Positions 1 to 9,641 of a stretch of 64,000 nt of DNA are shown here, one piece after another (the first letter of the stretch is position 1; every line of letters starts with the position of its first letter). The DNA is from Trichomonas vaginalis G3 (lineage: Eukaryota; Parabasalia; Trichomonadida; Trichomonadidae). Below the pieces are notes generated by a model. The model saw only the letters and a program-made list of their open reading frames with translations, searched no databases and was not told the origin of the DNA. The position numbers and the translations under genes were made by a program. The stretch is taken from positions 25,265,300 through 25,329,299 of the forward strand of contig NC_067204.1 in the NCBI RefSeq assembly GCF_026262505.1. The letters are read 5' to 3'.

Positions 1-351
1 TTATTTCGAAAAAGTAGCAATAATCGTAAAAGGGTATTGATAGGCTTGCTAAAGTAACTAATTTTAGCTGTCAAATACTTTTGTATTTTGAAGTAAATTA
101 GTATAAATTTGTTTTTACTTTTATTTCGAAAAAGTAGCAATAATCGTAAAAGGGTATTGATAGGCTTGCTAAAGTAACTAATTTTAGCTGTCAAATACTT
201 TTGTATTTTGAAGTAAATTAGTATAAATTTGTTTTTACTTTTATTTCGAAAAAGTAGCAATAATCGTAAAAGGGTATTGATAGGCTTGCTAAAGTAACTA
301 ATTTTAGCTGTCAAATACTTTTGTATTTTGAAGTAAATTAGTATAAATTTG
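1..351 (+). repeat. 120-bp tandem repeat, three visible copies
   Basis: The 120-bp unit starts at 1, 121 and 241. The copies look identical except that the last one diverges in its final ~10 bases where it joins the unique MULE end. The array may continue left of the window. The same unit forms a five-copy array at 36012-36601. Confidence 0.95.
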
Positions 352-392
352 ATATTATTTTAACTCCCTTTGAAAACCTCAATTTTCCATAC

Positions 393-454
393 AGAGGGAA
401 CGGGAATAGCATCCAATATTCCCTGAGAATGGTTGCGCATTCTCAGTTCCCTCT
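393..454 (+). ncRNA. Potential three-way-junction structure, first MULE copy
   Basis: Identical in sequence and pairing to 36644-36705 (stems of 9, 7 and 8 bp). Conservation is not independent evidence because both copies are nearly identical, but full complementarity of all three stems in 62 bases is unlikely by chance. Confidence 0.55.
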
Positions 455-542
455 ATATTTCGAACGAAGCTCTCATCGGTCTTTTTTTTTAATACTAAAC
501 GTTTTTTTCCCCTGTCACTTTTAGCTAAAATTTGGGTTTGCC

Positions 543-942
543 GGCGTCACATCACATCATGTCGCCAGACCATTTATACAATCCCATAGATTATCGCCTT
601 CATCATAGGATATATGAGAGTTATAGGACCATTTATGCGTACAAAGAGAAAATTCTTTCAAATTTCTTTGAGCACACCTGTGAAAAAGTGGTTTTCAAAC
701 TAACAAATAATCGTTAAGAAATATGAACATATTATTCATAACAAATCTTTCTTTGGAAAAAATTTTTGAACACTCAAACTCAAAATCAAATGGTTTACTC
801 AGTTAAATTCCTACAAGATTTGCCAATAATGTTCCCGCAGCGATAATGAGATGTAGCCGAAATTTGTAAAAAAATATCGAGCAATTCTTTTAAAATAAAT
901 TTTCCTAATTGAATTGACAACAAAACACTTCACAAACCTGTT
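543..942. other. Intergenic stretch before the first IBD gene
   Basis: A 400-base gap between the transposon end and the IBD gene. A 52-codon ATG reading frame (559-717) is present but has no recognisable motif and no clear initiator, so I do not call it a gene. Nothing else is recognised. Confidence 0.5.
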
Positions 943-1569
943 ATGGAGAACGAACCGAGCGAGAAAACCCCAATGTTTATGAGCATTTTATCACCAGAAG
1001 ATAAAACTGCATACGAGGAGTTACAGAATGTGTTAGCAGCACCAGACCATCGATATAATAGAAATAAGCGAATCGTTACTTTCCAAGATATGCTAGCGCA
1101 AATCAAAGCATTTTGCATTAAAGGTGATGTAAATGACTGGAAACGCTATCTTGTATGTGGAATTTGCTGGATTGGTTCAGATATCGCTATAAATACACGC
1201 CAACTCCGTATATTACTTGGAAAAAGCAAATCAACAATCAACGGTGCGTTCTCCAAGATGGGTTACGAAACATTACCGTTTAAAAACAACGATTCTGCCC
1301 TTCAAGAGAAAATTCCATTCTTGAAAGGCAACTTCTCTGAGAGTAGACAATGGACTGTTAGACGTAACATACAGTTATCATCACAAGAAACAGAAAAGGC
1401 AGACGCTGTGCAATCTCCTGAACCAAAAACACCTGCGCCTGTTGCAGAAGAAATTTCTTTCCCAGATCAGGAATACTCGCCCATCGTTGATGATATGACA
1501 ACAGAATTCAATTATGATTTGATTGAACCTATTGTTCCGTTCAATGCAAACGACTATTACCTAGATTAA
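943..1569 (+). CDS. Initiator-binding-domain (IBD, IBP39-type) protein
   Basis: 208 aa. The N-terminal ~140 residues match the IBD fold known from Trichomonas vaginalis IBP39, which binds the Inr core promoter. Visible family signatures are LSPEDKTAYEEL near residue 17, DWKRYLVCGICWI around 66-78, INTRQLRILLGKSKSTING around 84-102, and FLKGNFSESRQWTVRR around 127-142. The last ~65 residues are acidic and low-complexity, replacing the C-domain of full IBP39 with a short tail. The expected role is a nuclear sequence-specific DNA-binding protein acting at core promoters; whether it contacts RNA polymerase II as IBP39 does cannot be told. A TCACA initiator-like sequence sits about 10 bases before the ATG. 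A paralogue lies at 9642-10301. Confidence 0.88.
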   Translation: MENEPSEKTPMFMSILSPEDKTAYEELQNVLAAPDHRYNRNKRIVTFQDMLAQIKAFCIKGDVNDWKRYLVCGICWIGSDIAINTRQLRILLGKSKSTINGAFSKMGYETLPFKNNDSALQEKIPFLKGNFSESRQWTVRRNIQLSSQETEKADAVQSPEPKTPAPVAEEISFPDQEYSPIVDDMTTEFNYDLIEPIVPFNANDYYLD

Positions 1570-2063
1570 CTCAATTTTGACCAAATTCAACTTACTTACC
1601 ATGAAATAGCAACATATTCAAGTTATCGATAGCTCGGATATTACTAACTATCGGTTTTTATATCTATTTTAACCTCGTATTCCATAATTTTTCCTACCAA
1701 TCCGATAGCTAATTCAATTCCGATCACAATTTTTACTGTCATTTTGTGTCACTTTTTATATTTTATTTATCCATCAAAAGTGGTACTTTAATCAGACATG
1801 ATTCTATAAAAGTCGTACGACTCTCATGTCTTATATTTCAAAAGTTTATTATGACAGTTATGACTTAGTCAGTATTTAGTAATAAATAAATTTCTAAATT
1901 TATTAAACTTGTCTTGGATGTTTTTTTAATAATGACTGATAAACCATATTAAACAATCATAGAACAAACTAGTTCATTATAGTTGAAGTTTATCTTGATA
2001 TTTGTGAAAAAATTTGATAAAATTAGACATATAAACAATATTTACAAACAATAATATAAATAA
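1570..2063. other. Intergenic, tail-facing gap
   Basis: A 494-base AT-rich gap between the 3' ends of the IBD gene (+) and the kinase gene (-). It contains TGTCATTTTGTGTCACTTTT-like initiator look-alikes near 1736-1757 but no gene downstream of them on that strand. No RNA gene or repeat recognised. Confidence 0.5.
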
Positions 2064-3201
2064 TTACAATTGTATAAGCTGAGCCTGAGTTGGCCTCCTC
2101 TTTCCTGTGCAAATAAGAGCTAATTTTGTCTTATTTCTTGAAGTGCTTCCTCTTAAGATCATATGGTTTCCAAGAACGCACAATTTTGGCAAGATTGAGA
2201 TCTTTTGGAGTGGCATTTGCCTCTGAGACATACATCCTGACTCCACGTTTAATGAATCGAAATTGGAGAGTTGATATTCACATTTCAGCACGTGATAAGC
2301 AACAGACTCATGATCTTCGTTTGATTCGCTGTCGCTAAGACCAAGCGATATCAATTTACTCTTAATCTGATTTTTATCGATCCTGAAAGAGTTCAACTTT
2401 TCTTCTACGTATTTGATATTATCTTTGAGCCATGGATGTCTCATGATCTCAGGAAGAGTAATTCTTTTTGTTTGGTCTTTTGTCAACAATTTTGAAAGGA
2501 GATCAACAAGACCGAGACTAAGGTTGTTAGGATATTCAACTTCTTGGAATACAATTTTCTGTGCAAGTTTACTTAAGTTCGCGTCTTCAAATGGAAGATG
2601 TCCTGTAACCATTTCATAGAGAACAATTCCACTGCTCCAAATGTCACAGCTATAACCATATCTTTCACCAAGGATCATTTCTGGAGAAGCGTATGAAGGA
2701 GTACCGCACTGTGTTCGTAAAAATTCAGTCTGCGATTTTGTACTGCTGAGACCGAAATCAATAACTCTGATGTTTCCTTTTGCATCGAAAAGGATATTAT
2801 CAGTCTTTAAATCTCTATGTGCTACATTGCATGTGAACTGTAAATGTTTGAGAACGAGGATAATTTGAGCAAAAATTATCGACGCACTCTCTTCACTAAA
2901 TGGACCAGACTCATTTAGTGTATTTCTTATCGTACCGTTACTTACATATTCCATCACAATGAAAATGCTATCCTCATTTTCTAAGACTTCGTAGAAGTCC
3001 GTTATAAAAGGGTAAGGGATTTTCTTCATAATTTCTATTTCTCTCTTGATAAGAATAAGATGGCGATCATTATTATCGATGATTTTTGGGATTTTTTTGA
3101 TTAAGGCCAGTAGCCTTATGAACTGCACAGTAAACTTCACTGAAGCCTCCATTACCAATTTTCCTTTGGATATCATAATCTTCAAGCAAGAATGACTTCA
3201 T
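2064..3201 (-). pseudogene. CAMK-type serine/threonine protein kinase with one frame break
   Basis: Reading starts at the ATG at 3201 (MKSFLLEDYDIQRKIGNGGF). The glycine loop GNGGFSEV is in one frame up to about 3100, and the rest of a complete kinase domain continues in another frame from about 3110. The later part has HRDLKTDN, the DFG motif as IDFGLSS, SPE for APE with a TQCGTPSYASPEM activation segment, DIWSSGIVLYEM, and an HPWL end typical of CAMK-like domains; about 110 residues follow the domain. The break falls exactly where the strand with the ATP-anchoring VAIK lysine should be, and about three residues appear missing there, so this is more than a simple single-base slip. Everything downstream is well kept, so the break is young or is an assembly error. 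Called pseudogene provisionally; it may be a real kinase in other strains. Confidence 0.75.
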
Positions 3202-4694
3202 TATAATTTTTGAATGTTGGAACAAATTTTGAACAGTTGTCAAAGTAAAATTTTTTAAATGAATCCTAAAATGTTTAGAGAGAATTTTAATTATGAGTAT
3301 TAGTTGCAATTTTTGAATGTGATTAATTGAATCGAATATTTTGGAATTGAATAACTTATTGAAAATAAACAATTCAATTAGATTATTCAAAATGTCATCT
3401 ATGATAGTTTAAAATATTTGTAATTCATTTAATCTAATATTTCATAAATCTAAAGTGAATTCTTTTCAAAATTAAACTTAAGAAAATTGAAATGAGAATG
3501 CCATTCTTTTTGAAAAGATATAATTTGATTTTTATTAAGAAATAGTATATTTTAATAAGAAAGCATTATTATATAATTTAAATTGTTCTCGATTTTTTCA
3601 TTCAATTTCATATCATATCGTCTATTACCTTGCTTATACCATACTTGTTTATTTTTTATCAAAATGACTCGAACATAAACAGTTCTCAATTTTATATACA
3701 AATACTTTCTTATTTCCTTTTTAATAAACTCCCTTGAGTTATCTTTGATTCCACAAATCATATAATCATTTTTTCTATTCAATCTCAATTTTGAAAACAA
3801 ATCATGACCTTCAAAAATAAAAACAATTAAATTTTATAATATGTTGTATTTTATTGTCCTGATTTTTTTCATATCGATTTTATATTTTTTTGTTTTCTCC
3901 TTTAGAAAGCTGGTCATTTTCATATAAGAATGTAATAAACTAATGTGCATTTAACCAAAACATATTCTATAGAATGCCTTAATTCCAAATTTTCATAATC
4001 TATATCATCAAAATCAAATCATTACCGATCACATTCTCGATCTTCTTATGCTATTTATAGTAAAGAATTTAATCCTCTGAACCATCAACTGAATACAGTA
4101 ATCTCGAATTTAAATTCCAATACACATGTAAAATATTTTGAAATCAAATTCTTATTCATATGATAATATACCAACACAGTTATTACAAGAAATAACATAT
4201 ATCTTAACACTCGATAACAATTAATTTACTTTAATGCATATCAATTGTCACCTATCTTTCTAAATTGATGACATGTATAACTTCACATAAATGTCAGATA
4301 TCAATTGTAATAATAATCATTAAAAAATCCTAAACTTTTCTCTATGATTTGTAACGTGTAAAAATTAGCTTCATATCTAATTAATATTTAATTTAAAGTC
4401 TGGTAACAATACTAATCAAACTGGTATAAGACACGTTTCAAACTCTTATCATTGGCAAACCTACTTGGAATTTCTCATAATGGATTCAATAAAAATATTT
4501 AAGCTCTGAATTTCTATTCATCTGTTAATTAATGATGAGTGGTGAAAGCTAATTGATCTCTAAATAGTTACTCATTCATAACAACAATTTTTCAAAAAGA
4601 TTTCGAATTCGAATTAGAATATAAACAAATAAAAGTCTAAAAAAGATTTTATCGCGTTATAAATAATACAAATAAAAAAGCTAAGATAATGAAA
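3202..4694. other. Long AT-rich intergenic region between two kinases
   Basis: About 1.5 kb with only short reading frames (for example an 82-codon one on the minus strand at 3552-3800) rich in Ile, Lys and Asn and without motifs. It holds the kinase promoter at its left edge and the 3' flank of the TKL kinase at its right edge. I see no repeats, RNA genes or relics. Confidence 0.5.
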
Positions 4695-7592
4695 TTAAGA
4701 ATTCTTAACATTAGAAAGGAAAATCGAAGCTGGTTTGCTCATTGAATCATTCTTAAGCAGAACTTCGAAATATTTCACAAGGGGAGGTGATTTCTTGAAA
4801 TGTCCGGCCATCTTTTTATGAGATGACAAAGTCACAAAAATTAAAGCAGCAGGCTTTGTCAATTCCGAGCTAGTCTTGAGGAAAAGCGCCATCATATCCA
4901 AGAACAAATTGAATTGTGGTGCATATCCTGCTTGAGCGCATGTATCCAAAATTAATAAAACTCCTTTAATTGTTTTAGAGTTCTTTGCTTGGTATGCGCT
5001 CTTTAATGCGTTGCAGAGTGCATCGAAGAAGAGAGAATCCGCTAAATTGTTGATAAATTCCTGATTCAAATTTGCACGACGTAAAACTGGTCCTAAACAA
5101 GCGGATGATTCTTCAAGAAGCATTGTCATGCATTTGGTAAGGAATGTAGGGAACAATCTTGCATGCAAAAGGTAGTATCTCAAATTATAATGAGAGAATA
5201 AATACAAGAACAATTTGAGAGTTGAACTATTAGCGAAATTCATCCATTTCGTGATCTTTGCAATCAATGACTTGTTTTCTTTACTCAATGTTGCATATTT
5301 AAGTACAACAAGCGCCATATCCGGATTATTGCATTTATCTCCAATTGTTTTATACAACAACCGACTTTGTGGTGGATTGTTGCATGTAGAAAGCAATTGG
5401 ATGCATTCTTTTATGCAATCATTCGACTTTAATCTTGTTATGATCGCATCAAACGGAATTGGATCATCATTCTTCCTCAAATGATAGTAAGCAACAAATG
5501 CCTTCTTACATGTAACAGGGATTTGTGATCTAGTGTAAGCAGAAATGATTGTCAAAATTTCATCTCTTCTGTATTTGTAAAAAGTCTCAATTTGGGAGAG
5601 CATGTAAGTTATCTTGAGGAATAGTGTTCCGTTCTGAGTATTAATATACTCTCTTGCGTAGTTAAGAAGGAAATCCAAAACTGGATCTGGATTACTACAC
5701 TTACTATAGTTAGGAATAAAGGAAGCGAATAGGTAAAGTGTTGGTCTTGGCATAGATCTCAACAATGTACCTAAAGCTCTGAACATTGTCGAGCCAACAG
5801 CGCTTGGATCAACTCTGAAGACTGTTCCGATCAAATAGAGCGAAGATTTCTTGAGTTCATCGGAAGTAACAGGGATAAGGGAGTAAAAGTGGTATCTGTT
5901 CAGTGTTTTGATGAATTTGGAATTTCTTTGGATCAATTTGTTGAATCCTGCAAGAATAAAGATAATTATATCCTCATCATTGCATTCTGAGATGATTTTG
6001 GCAAGTTCTACGTAGACAGGTTCGAATTTTTCCGGTGAAATCGAATTAAATATTTCTGTAACGGTGGATTTGAAGTTTGGATCTCTGTAGTTCTTGATAA
6101 CATCTCTAAGTTGAACTTTCTGATCGATTTGTGGTATTTCTGCCTTGATTTCCTGAAATTCTTTGTCCAATTCTTCTTGTGTAGGCTGTTTTTCGGCTTC
6201 ATTCCTGGAGAGAACCAAATCCTGTTCAAAGTGGAATTCATCGATTGGAAATCCGAGCGTTAATTTCATCTGATCTTTCTTTATCGATGATCGAAGTTTG
6301 TTTTCAAGATTCATGATAATTTGACGCTCAGTCTTAGTAATAAGGAAGTTAACGTTCGTCTTTCCGGCCTTCTTTTTAGCTTCTTGTTCGTTATCGAGCA
6401 TTGTCGTAAATTTCGAGATAACTTCGGGATCTGTACCTTCAAAAGCGACTTGTCCGCTTGCAAACATCTGGTATATCTTAACAGCAGAAGGTCTGCCGTT
6501 TGGATTTTGGCTCCAACATAAATTCATCAAATCAATGATTGATTGGGAATTCTTACGTGTTAATGTTGGCCTTTTTCCTTTAGATGTGTCGTTGAAGATA
6601 GTATTCACATCTACTTTGGAAAATGGAATACGTTTCTCAATCATGTGGAAAAGAAGCATTCCGTATGAATAAATATCGACTTTGAAATCGTAGTTATTCG
6701 TATTTAATATTTCTGGAGCCATATAAGCAGGAGTTCCGACATGATCTGACATAAATTTTCTTGGTTTGCAAATTCTCGAGATACCGAAGTCGCAAAGCTT
6801 TGGTAAGAAGTGGTGGTCGAGAAGAATGTTTGCAGCCTTGATATCGCGATGAACAATTTTAATTGAGTGAAGATGACGAATTGCATGAATAATTCCTATT
6901 GCAATCATCGTAAGATGAGTTCCTGAAAATACTGGAACTTTGGAGTTGAGTTCTTTGAAAAGATGAATGTTCAAAGCACTATTTGGCATATATTCTGTAA
7001 TAATAGAGTAAGGCTTATCAACGGTAAATCCAACGAATGGTAGGATAAATCTATTATGAGATTTTGCCATTGTAACAACTTCTCGAACGAAATTAACAAG
7101 ATTTTTGCCGACAAGTTTTTCTGCGAAAAGTTCTTTGATTGCAACAAGTTTTCCTGTCTTAAGATCGTTCGCAAGCCATACTTGACCGAATCCTCCTTTA
7201 CCAATAAGCTGACTGAAAATAAAATCAGAAATTTGACGAACGAAAGGCATATGTTGCATGATTAAACGGTATAAACTTTCATATAAGAATGTTTCTGCAC
7301 TTTTAGTTGCAAGAGTTGTACTATTATCGACAGGTTTAGGGAGATAACTAAAAAATGTCGAAAAACTTCCAATTGATTTTCTTCTTTGATTTGTTATTTT
7401 CTCTTCTACGATGTGTAAATGTGAGAAAGAGTATCTTCTGCGCTTTACAGGTTCAGGAATATTTGATTTATCTTTTTGTTTTCGAGGTTTTCTGAAAATT
7501 CTTTCTGTTTTCGGCATTGATGGAATCCTAACCTCCTTTTTCATCAAAAGAGGTTTATCACCAATCAAATTTAAGAGAGGAAGATCTGCCAT
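4695..7592 (-). CDS. TKL-type protein kinase with C-terminal helical-repeat region
   Basis: 965 aa. A basic N-terminal tail (about 1-115) precedes a complete kinase domain of the tyrosine-kinase-like group (about 125-390). Visible elements are the glycine loop GKGGFGQV (131-138), AIK with Lys153, HRDIKAANIL (HRD 248-250), DFG (268-270), APE in AYMAPEIL (292-294), DIYSYGMLL, and CWSQNPNGRPS near 358-368. All catalytic residues are present. About 570 helical residues follow without a recognised domain; their pattern resembles ARM/HEAT-like repeats, a common arrangement for trichomonad TKL kinases. Substrates and pathway are unknown. The ATG follows an AT-rich leader; AAAAGTGATGA lies about 30 bases upstream on the sense strand. 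The next gene is divergent, 450 bases away. Confidence 0.9.
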   Translation of the reverse strand: MADLPLLNLIGDKPLLMKKEVRIPSMPKTERIFRKPRKQKDKSNIPEPVKRRRYSFSHLHIVEEKITNQRRKSIGSFSTFFSYLPKPVDNSTTLATKSAETFLYESLYRLIMQHMPFVRQISDFIFSQLIGKGGFGQVWLANDLKTGKLVAIKELFAEKLVGKNLVNFVREVVTMAKSHNRFILPFVGFTVDKPYSIITEYMPNSALNIHLFKELNSKVPVFSGTHLTMIAIGIIHAIRHLHSIKIVHRDIKAANILLDHHFLPKLCDFGISRICKPRKFMSDHVGTPAYMAPEILNTNNYDFKVDIYSYGMLLFHMIEKRIPFSKVDVNTIFNDTSKGKRPTLTRKNSQSIIDLMNLCWSQNPNGRPSAVKIYQMFASGQVAFEGTDPEVISKFTTMLDNEQEAKKKAGKTNVNFLITKTERQIIMNLENKLRSSIKKDQMKLTLGFPIDEFHFEQDLVLSRNEAEKQPTQEELDKEFQEIKAEIPQIDQKVQLRDVIKNYRDPNFKSTVTEIFNSISPEKFEPVYVELAKIISECNDEDIIIFILAGFNKLIQRNSKFIKTLNRYHFYSLIPVTSDELKKSSLYLIGTVFRVDPSAVGSTMFRALGTLLRSMPRPTLYLFASFIPNYSKCSNPDPVLDFLLNYAREYINTQNGTLFLKITYMLSQIETFYKYRRDEILTIISAYTRSQIPVTCKKAFVAYYHLRKNDDPIPFDAIITRLKSNDCIKECIQLLSTCNNPPQSRLLYKTIGDKCNNPDMALVVLKYATLSKENKSLIAKITKWMNFANSSTLKLFLYLFSHYNLRYYLLHARLFPTFLTKCMTMLLEESSACLGPVLRRANLNQEFINNLADSLFFDALCNALKSAYQAKNSKTIKGVLLILDTCAQAGYAPQFNLFLDMMALFLKTSSELTKPAALIFVTLSSHKKMAGHFKKSPPLVKYFEVLLKNDSMSKPASIFLSNVKNS

Positions 7593-8019
7593 AATTTAAT
7601 TTTATAAAAAATCATCACTTTTACGATATTTTGAGAGTAAATTTTATTTTCACAGGTCGACTGGCTATTGATCAAATGTTAAGGATGATTTTGTAGAATG
7701 AAAGCAAATTAAAATGGATTGAGTGCGGAATTCAAAATTGTTATTTACGATTCCAATTTCAAACAAACAAAGAGTATGAAATTTCAACTCATGATGGAAG
7801 TATCATATCATACTAGTTGTTGACATCAAATTGTCATAACTTTCAGTACATTATACTATAATGTTTCATCATATGAGTCAAAATGATACATAATACTCTT
7901 AGGAGACAGAACAGTTATGTTACACTTCCTTCTTCCTCAAACACTTCAAATTGCGCTAAGTATTCATAAGTTCATGGCTCAGGTTCTTGAAGAAATATTG
8001 ATATTAATGCGAAACGAAA
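7593..8019. other. Divergent promoter region
   Basis: About 430 bases between the start of the TKL kinase (-) and the small ORF (+). It must hold the kinase promoter. No TCAYTTT initiator close to either start stands out, and no repeat or RNA gene is recognised. Confidence 0.45.
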
Positions 8020-8044
8020 ATGGCACTTTTTGGTTATTTGGGAG

Positions 8045-8263
8045 ATGACATCTTTGAGCGAATCATTAGTAAATATGAGTCAAAGAGAAAATCTTAAACA
8101 AAAGTTTGTTGATGATGAAATCAGATCTGAAAAGAGAAAGCAGATGTTTGCTTTGTTGACTGCAATTAGAGAAGCAAAGCCAGATTGCTTATCAGACGAA
8201 ACAGATGAAACAAGAAATAGATTAGAGAGACTAGAAAACTTAATAGAAAGCTTAGCAGATTAA
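8045..8263 (+). CDS. Small coiled-coil-like protein, tentative
   Basis: 72 codons from the ATG at 8045 (MTSLSESLVN). The protein is charged and helical, with Lys/Arg/Glu-rich stretches and Leu/Ile heptad spacing at the end (ETRNRLERLENLIESLAD), suggesting a short coiled coil. I do not recognise a family. An upstream ATG at 8020 opens a different 25-codon frame (MALFGYLGDDIFERIISKYE) that overlaps this one and also looks protein-like, so the true gene could start at 8020 with a frame break near 8090. No initiator is obvious. Low confidence that it is expressed as drawn. Confidence 0.4.
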   Translation: MTSLSESLVNMSQRENLKQKFVDDEIRSEKRKQMFALLTAIREAKPDCLSDETDETRNRLERLENLIESLAD

Positions 8264-8766
8264 ATCAAAACCTCCTCAATATTATTTTTAAAATAATAGT
8301 GTTGTTACATGTCAGTTTCATATAACGTATCTTGGTTTTTTGTAAATAAAAATTACGGATGTATATTAGAAATAATATATCTTTAGATAAATTGTCAATT
8401 TTTCATTTTTATAAAAGATTTTTTAAAGACTTACTGCCATCTTTTCACATCCTATAGCTTTCATCATTATTTCATATGATGTGTTCTTATATCTTTAGCT
8501 TTTTAGTTAGAATTTCCAGATGAAAAAATTCAGCATAGATTTGAAACCTAATATAAAGAAAATATCATTTCAATTCCATGCACATATATGAATGATACAT
8601 CATTGGATCGTCATTGAATGAATCAAACAGGAATCCATTAATTTTGATCTCTTTTCAGAAAATAGTAGAATAATTTAGGCAGAGAGGTTATATACATTAG
8701 TAATCGCCTATTTTCAAACAAAAATATTGAACTTTGAACATCGATATTTTTTTGAAAAGTGACGAT
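8264..8766. other. Intergenic, upstream of L26
   Basis: About 500 bases of AT-rich sequence carrying the 3' flank of the small ORF and the promoter side of the ribosomal gene. AAAAGTGAC lies at 8756-8764, close before the L26 start. No other feature seen. Confidence 0.5.
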
Positions 8767-8774
8767 ATGGTCGA

Positions 8775-8781
8775 CCTTTTC
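8775..8781 (+). promoter_or_regulatory. M5-like core promoter motif of L26
   Basis: CCTTTTC matches the trichomonad M5 motif (CCTTTY), which in T. vaginalis overlaps the transcription start and can replace the Inr. It ends one base before the ATG at 8783. If it marks the start site, the upstream ATG at 8767 is not in the mRNA, which explains why that out-of-frame ATG is harmless. The match is by inspection only. Confidence 0.45.
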
Positions 8782-8782
8782 G

Positions 8783-9199
8783 ATGGTGAAGACAAACCCA
8801 TTCCTCTCATCACAGGCTAAGAAGACAAGAAAGGCCTTCTTCAACGCTACAAAGGATGACAAGCACCGCCAACTCTCCGCCAAGCTCAACAAGGAGCAGG
8901 CTGAAACACATGGTGTTAAGCAACTCCCAATCCGCAGAGATGATGAAGTTTCCATCAACTCCGGCAAGTTCGCTGGCCGTGAGGGCAAGGTTATCGCCGT
9001 CAAGCTCTCTGAGAACCGCATCGTTGTCGATTCATTCACACGCGAGAAGCTTAATGGTCAGACAGTCCATGTTTCCGTTCACCCATCTAACTGCCTTATC
9101 ACAAAGCTCAAAATGGACAAGCAGCGTAAGGAACTCATCGAACGCCGCCGTGCTGGCCGCGAGAAAATCCTTGCTAAGCTTGGCCACAACAAGAAGTAA
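8783..9199 (+). CDS. RPL26: 60S ribosomal protein L26 (uL24)
   Basis: 138 aa, the usual length for the eukaryotic protein. Family signatures are the N-terminal NPFLSSQAKKTRKAFFNA, the KOW motif in PIRRDDEVSINSGKFAGREG, and the conserved VHPSNCLITKLKMDKQRKE close to the end. It is a large-subunit protein near the polypeptide exit tunnel. I chose the ATG at 8783 because it gives the conserved N terminus; an earlier ATG at 8767 opens a 17-codon overlapping frame ending at 8820. Codon use is GC-richer at third positions than most neighbours, as expected for a highly expressed gene. The stop is read as TAAA, resembling the trichomonad UAAA polyadenylation signal that overlaps stop codons. Confidence 0.95.
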   Translation: MVKTNPFLSSQAKKTRKAFFNATKDDKHRQLSAKLNKEQAETHGVKQLPIRRDDEVSINSGKFAGREGKVIAVKLSENRIVVDSFTREKLNGQTVHVSVHPSNCLITKLKMDKQRKELIERRRAGREKILAKLGHNKK

Positions 9200-9641
9200 A
9201 TCTGACTGATAAATTTATATTGATACTTTATAAAATTAATCTGAATATTTCTGTGAATAATAATTTTAACTCAAAAGCGCATTAAGAAAAGCTAAGATTC
9301 ATTGTCCAAACACTGTAATTCTGTTTGACAAAGGTTAATCTGAATTCCTTATCGGCATATAATATCCAATGACAATAACTAAATATTTTAAAAATCTCAT
9401 CTAATTAAACTATTATCTGAATGAAATCGATTCAAAAAATGATATATTGATGCAAATAAATCCCAAAAGATATCGATTCATAAAGACAATCATGCAATCT
9501 TTAAAAATGAATCCATTTCATAAAGAAAATCCAGCCGAAAAGTAATTGGACCTTACAATAGTAGTTTGATTGTGAAAATAAAAAAAATAATTTGAAAACA
9601 AGGTCATATTTACATGTAAAAACAATTAAATTAAAACAAAG
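9200..9641. other. Convergent intergenic region
   Basis: About 440 AT-rich bases between the 3' ends of L26 (+) and the second IBD gene (-). No repeat, RNA gene or relic recognised. Confidence 0.5.

Larger units (their letters stand above)
1..542 (+). mobile_element. 3' end of a MULE transposon, continuing left of the window
   Basis: Three copies of a 120-bp tandem repeat fill positions 1 to about 351, followed by a unique terminal segment ending in GGTTTGCC at 542. The same repeat plus terminal segment forms the 3' end of the complete MULE at 33550-36791, and the two are almost identical from the array to the end. The transposase part lies outside the window, so only the right end is seen. 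The right-hand target duplication should be the 9 bases from 543 (GGCGTCACA), but the left copy is not visible. Confidence 0.85.

Noticed and set aside
559-717. 52-codon frame next to the MULE end
   Set aside because: Short, no family, no initiator; its first bases overlap the presumed target site of the transposon.
3552-3800. 82-codon minus-strand frame between the kinases
   Set aside because: Lys/Ile/Asn-rich, no motif, no promoter signal; composition expected by chance.
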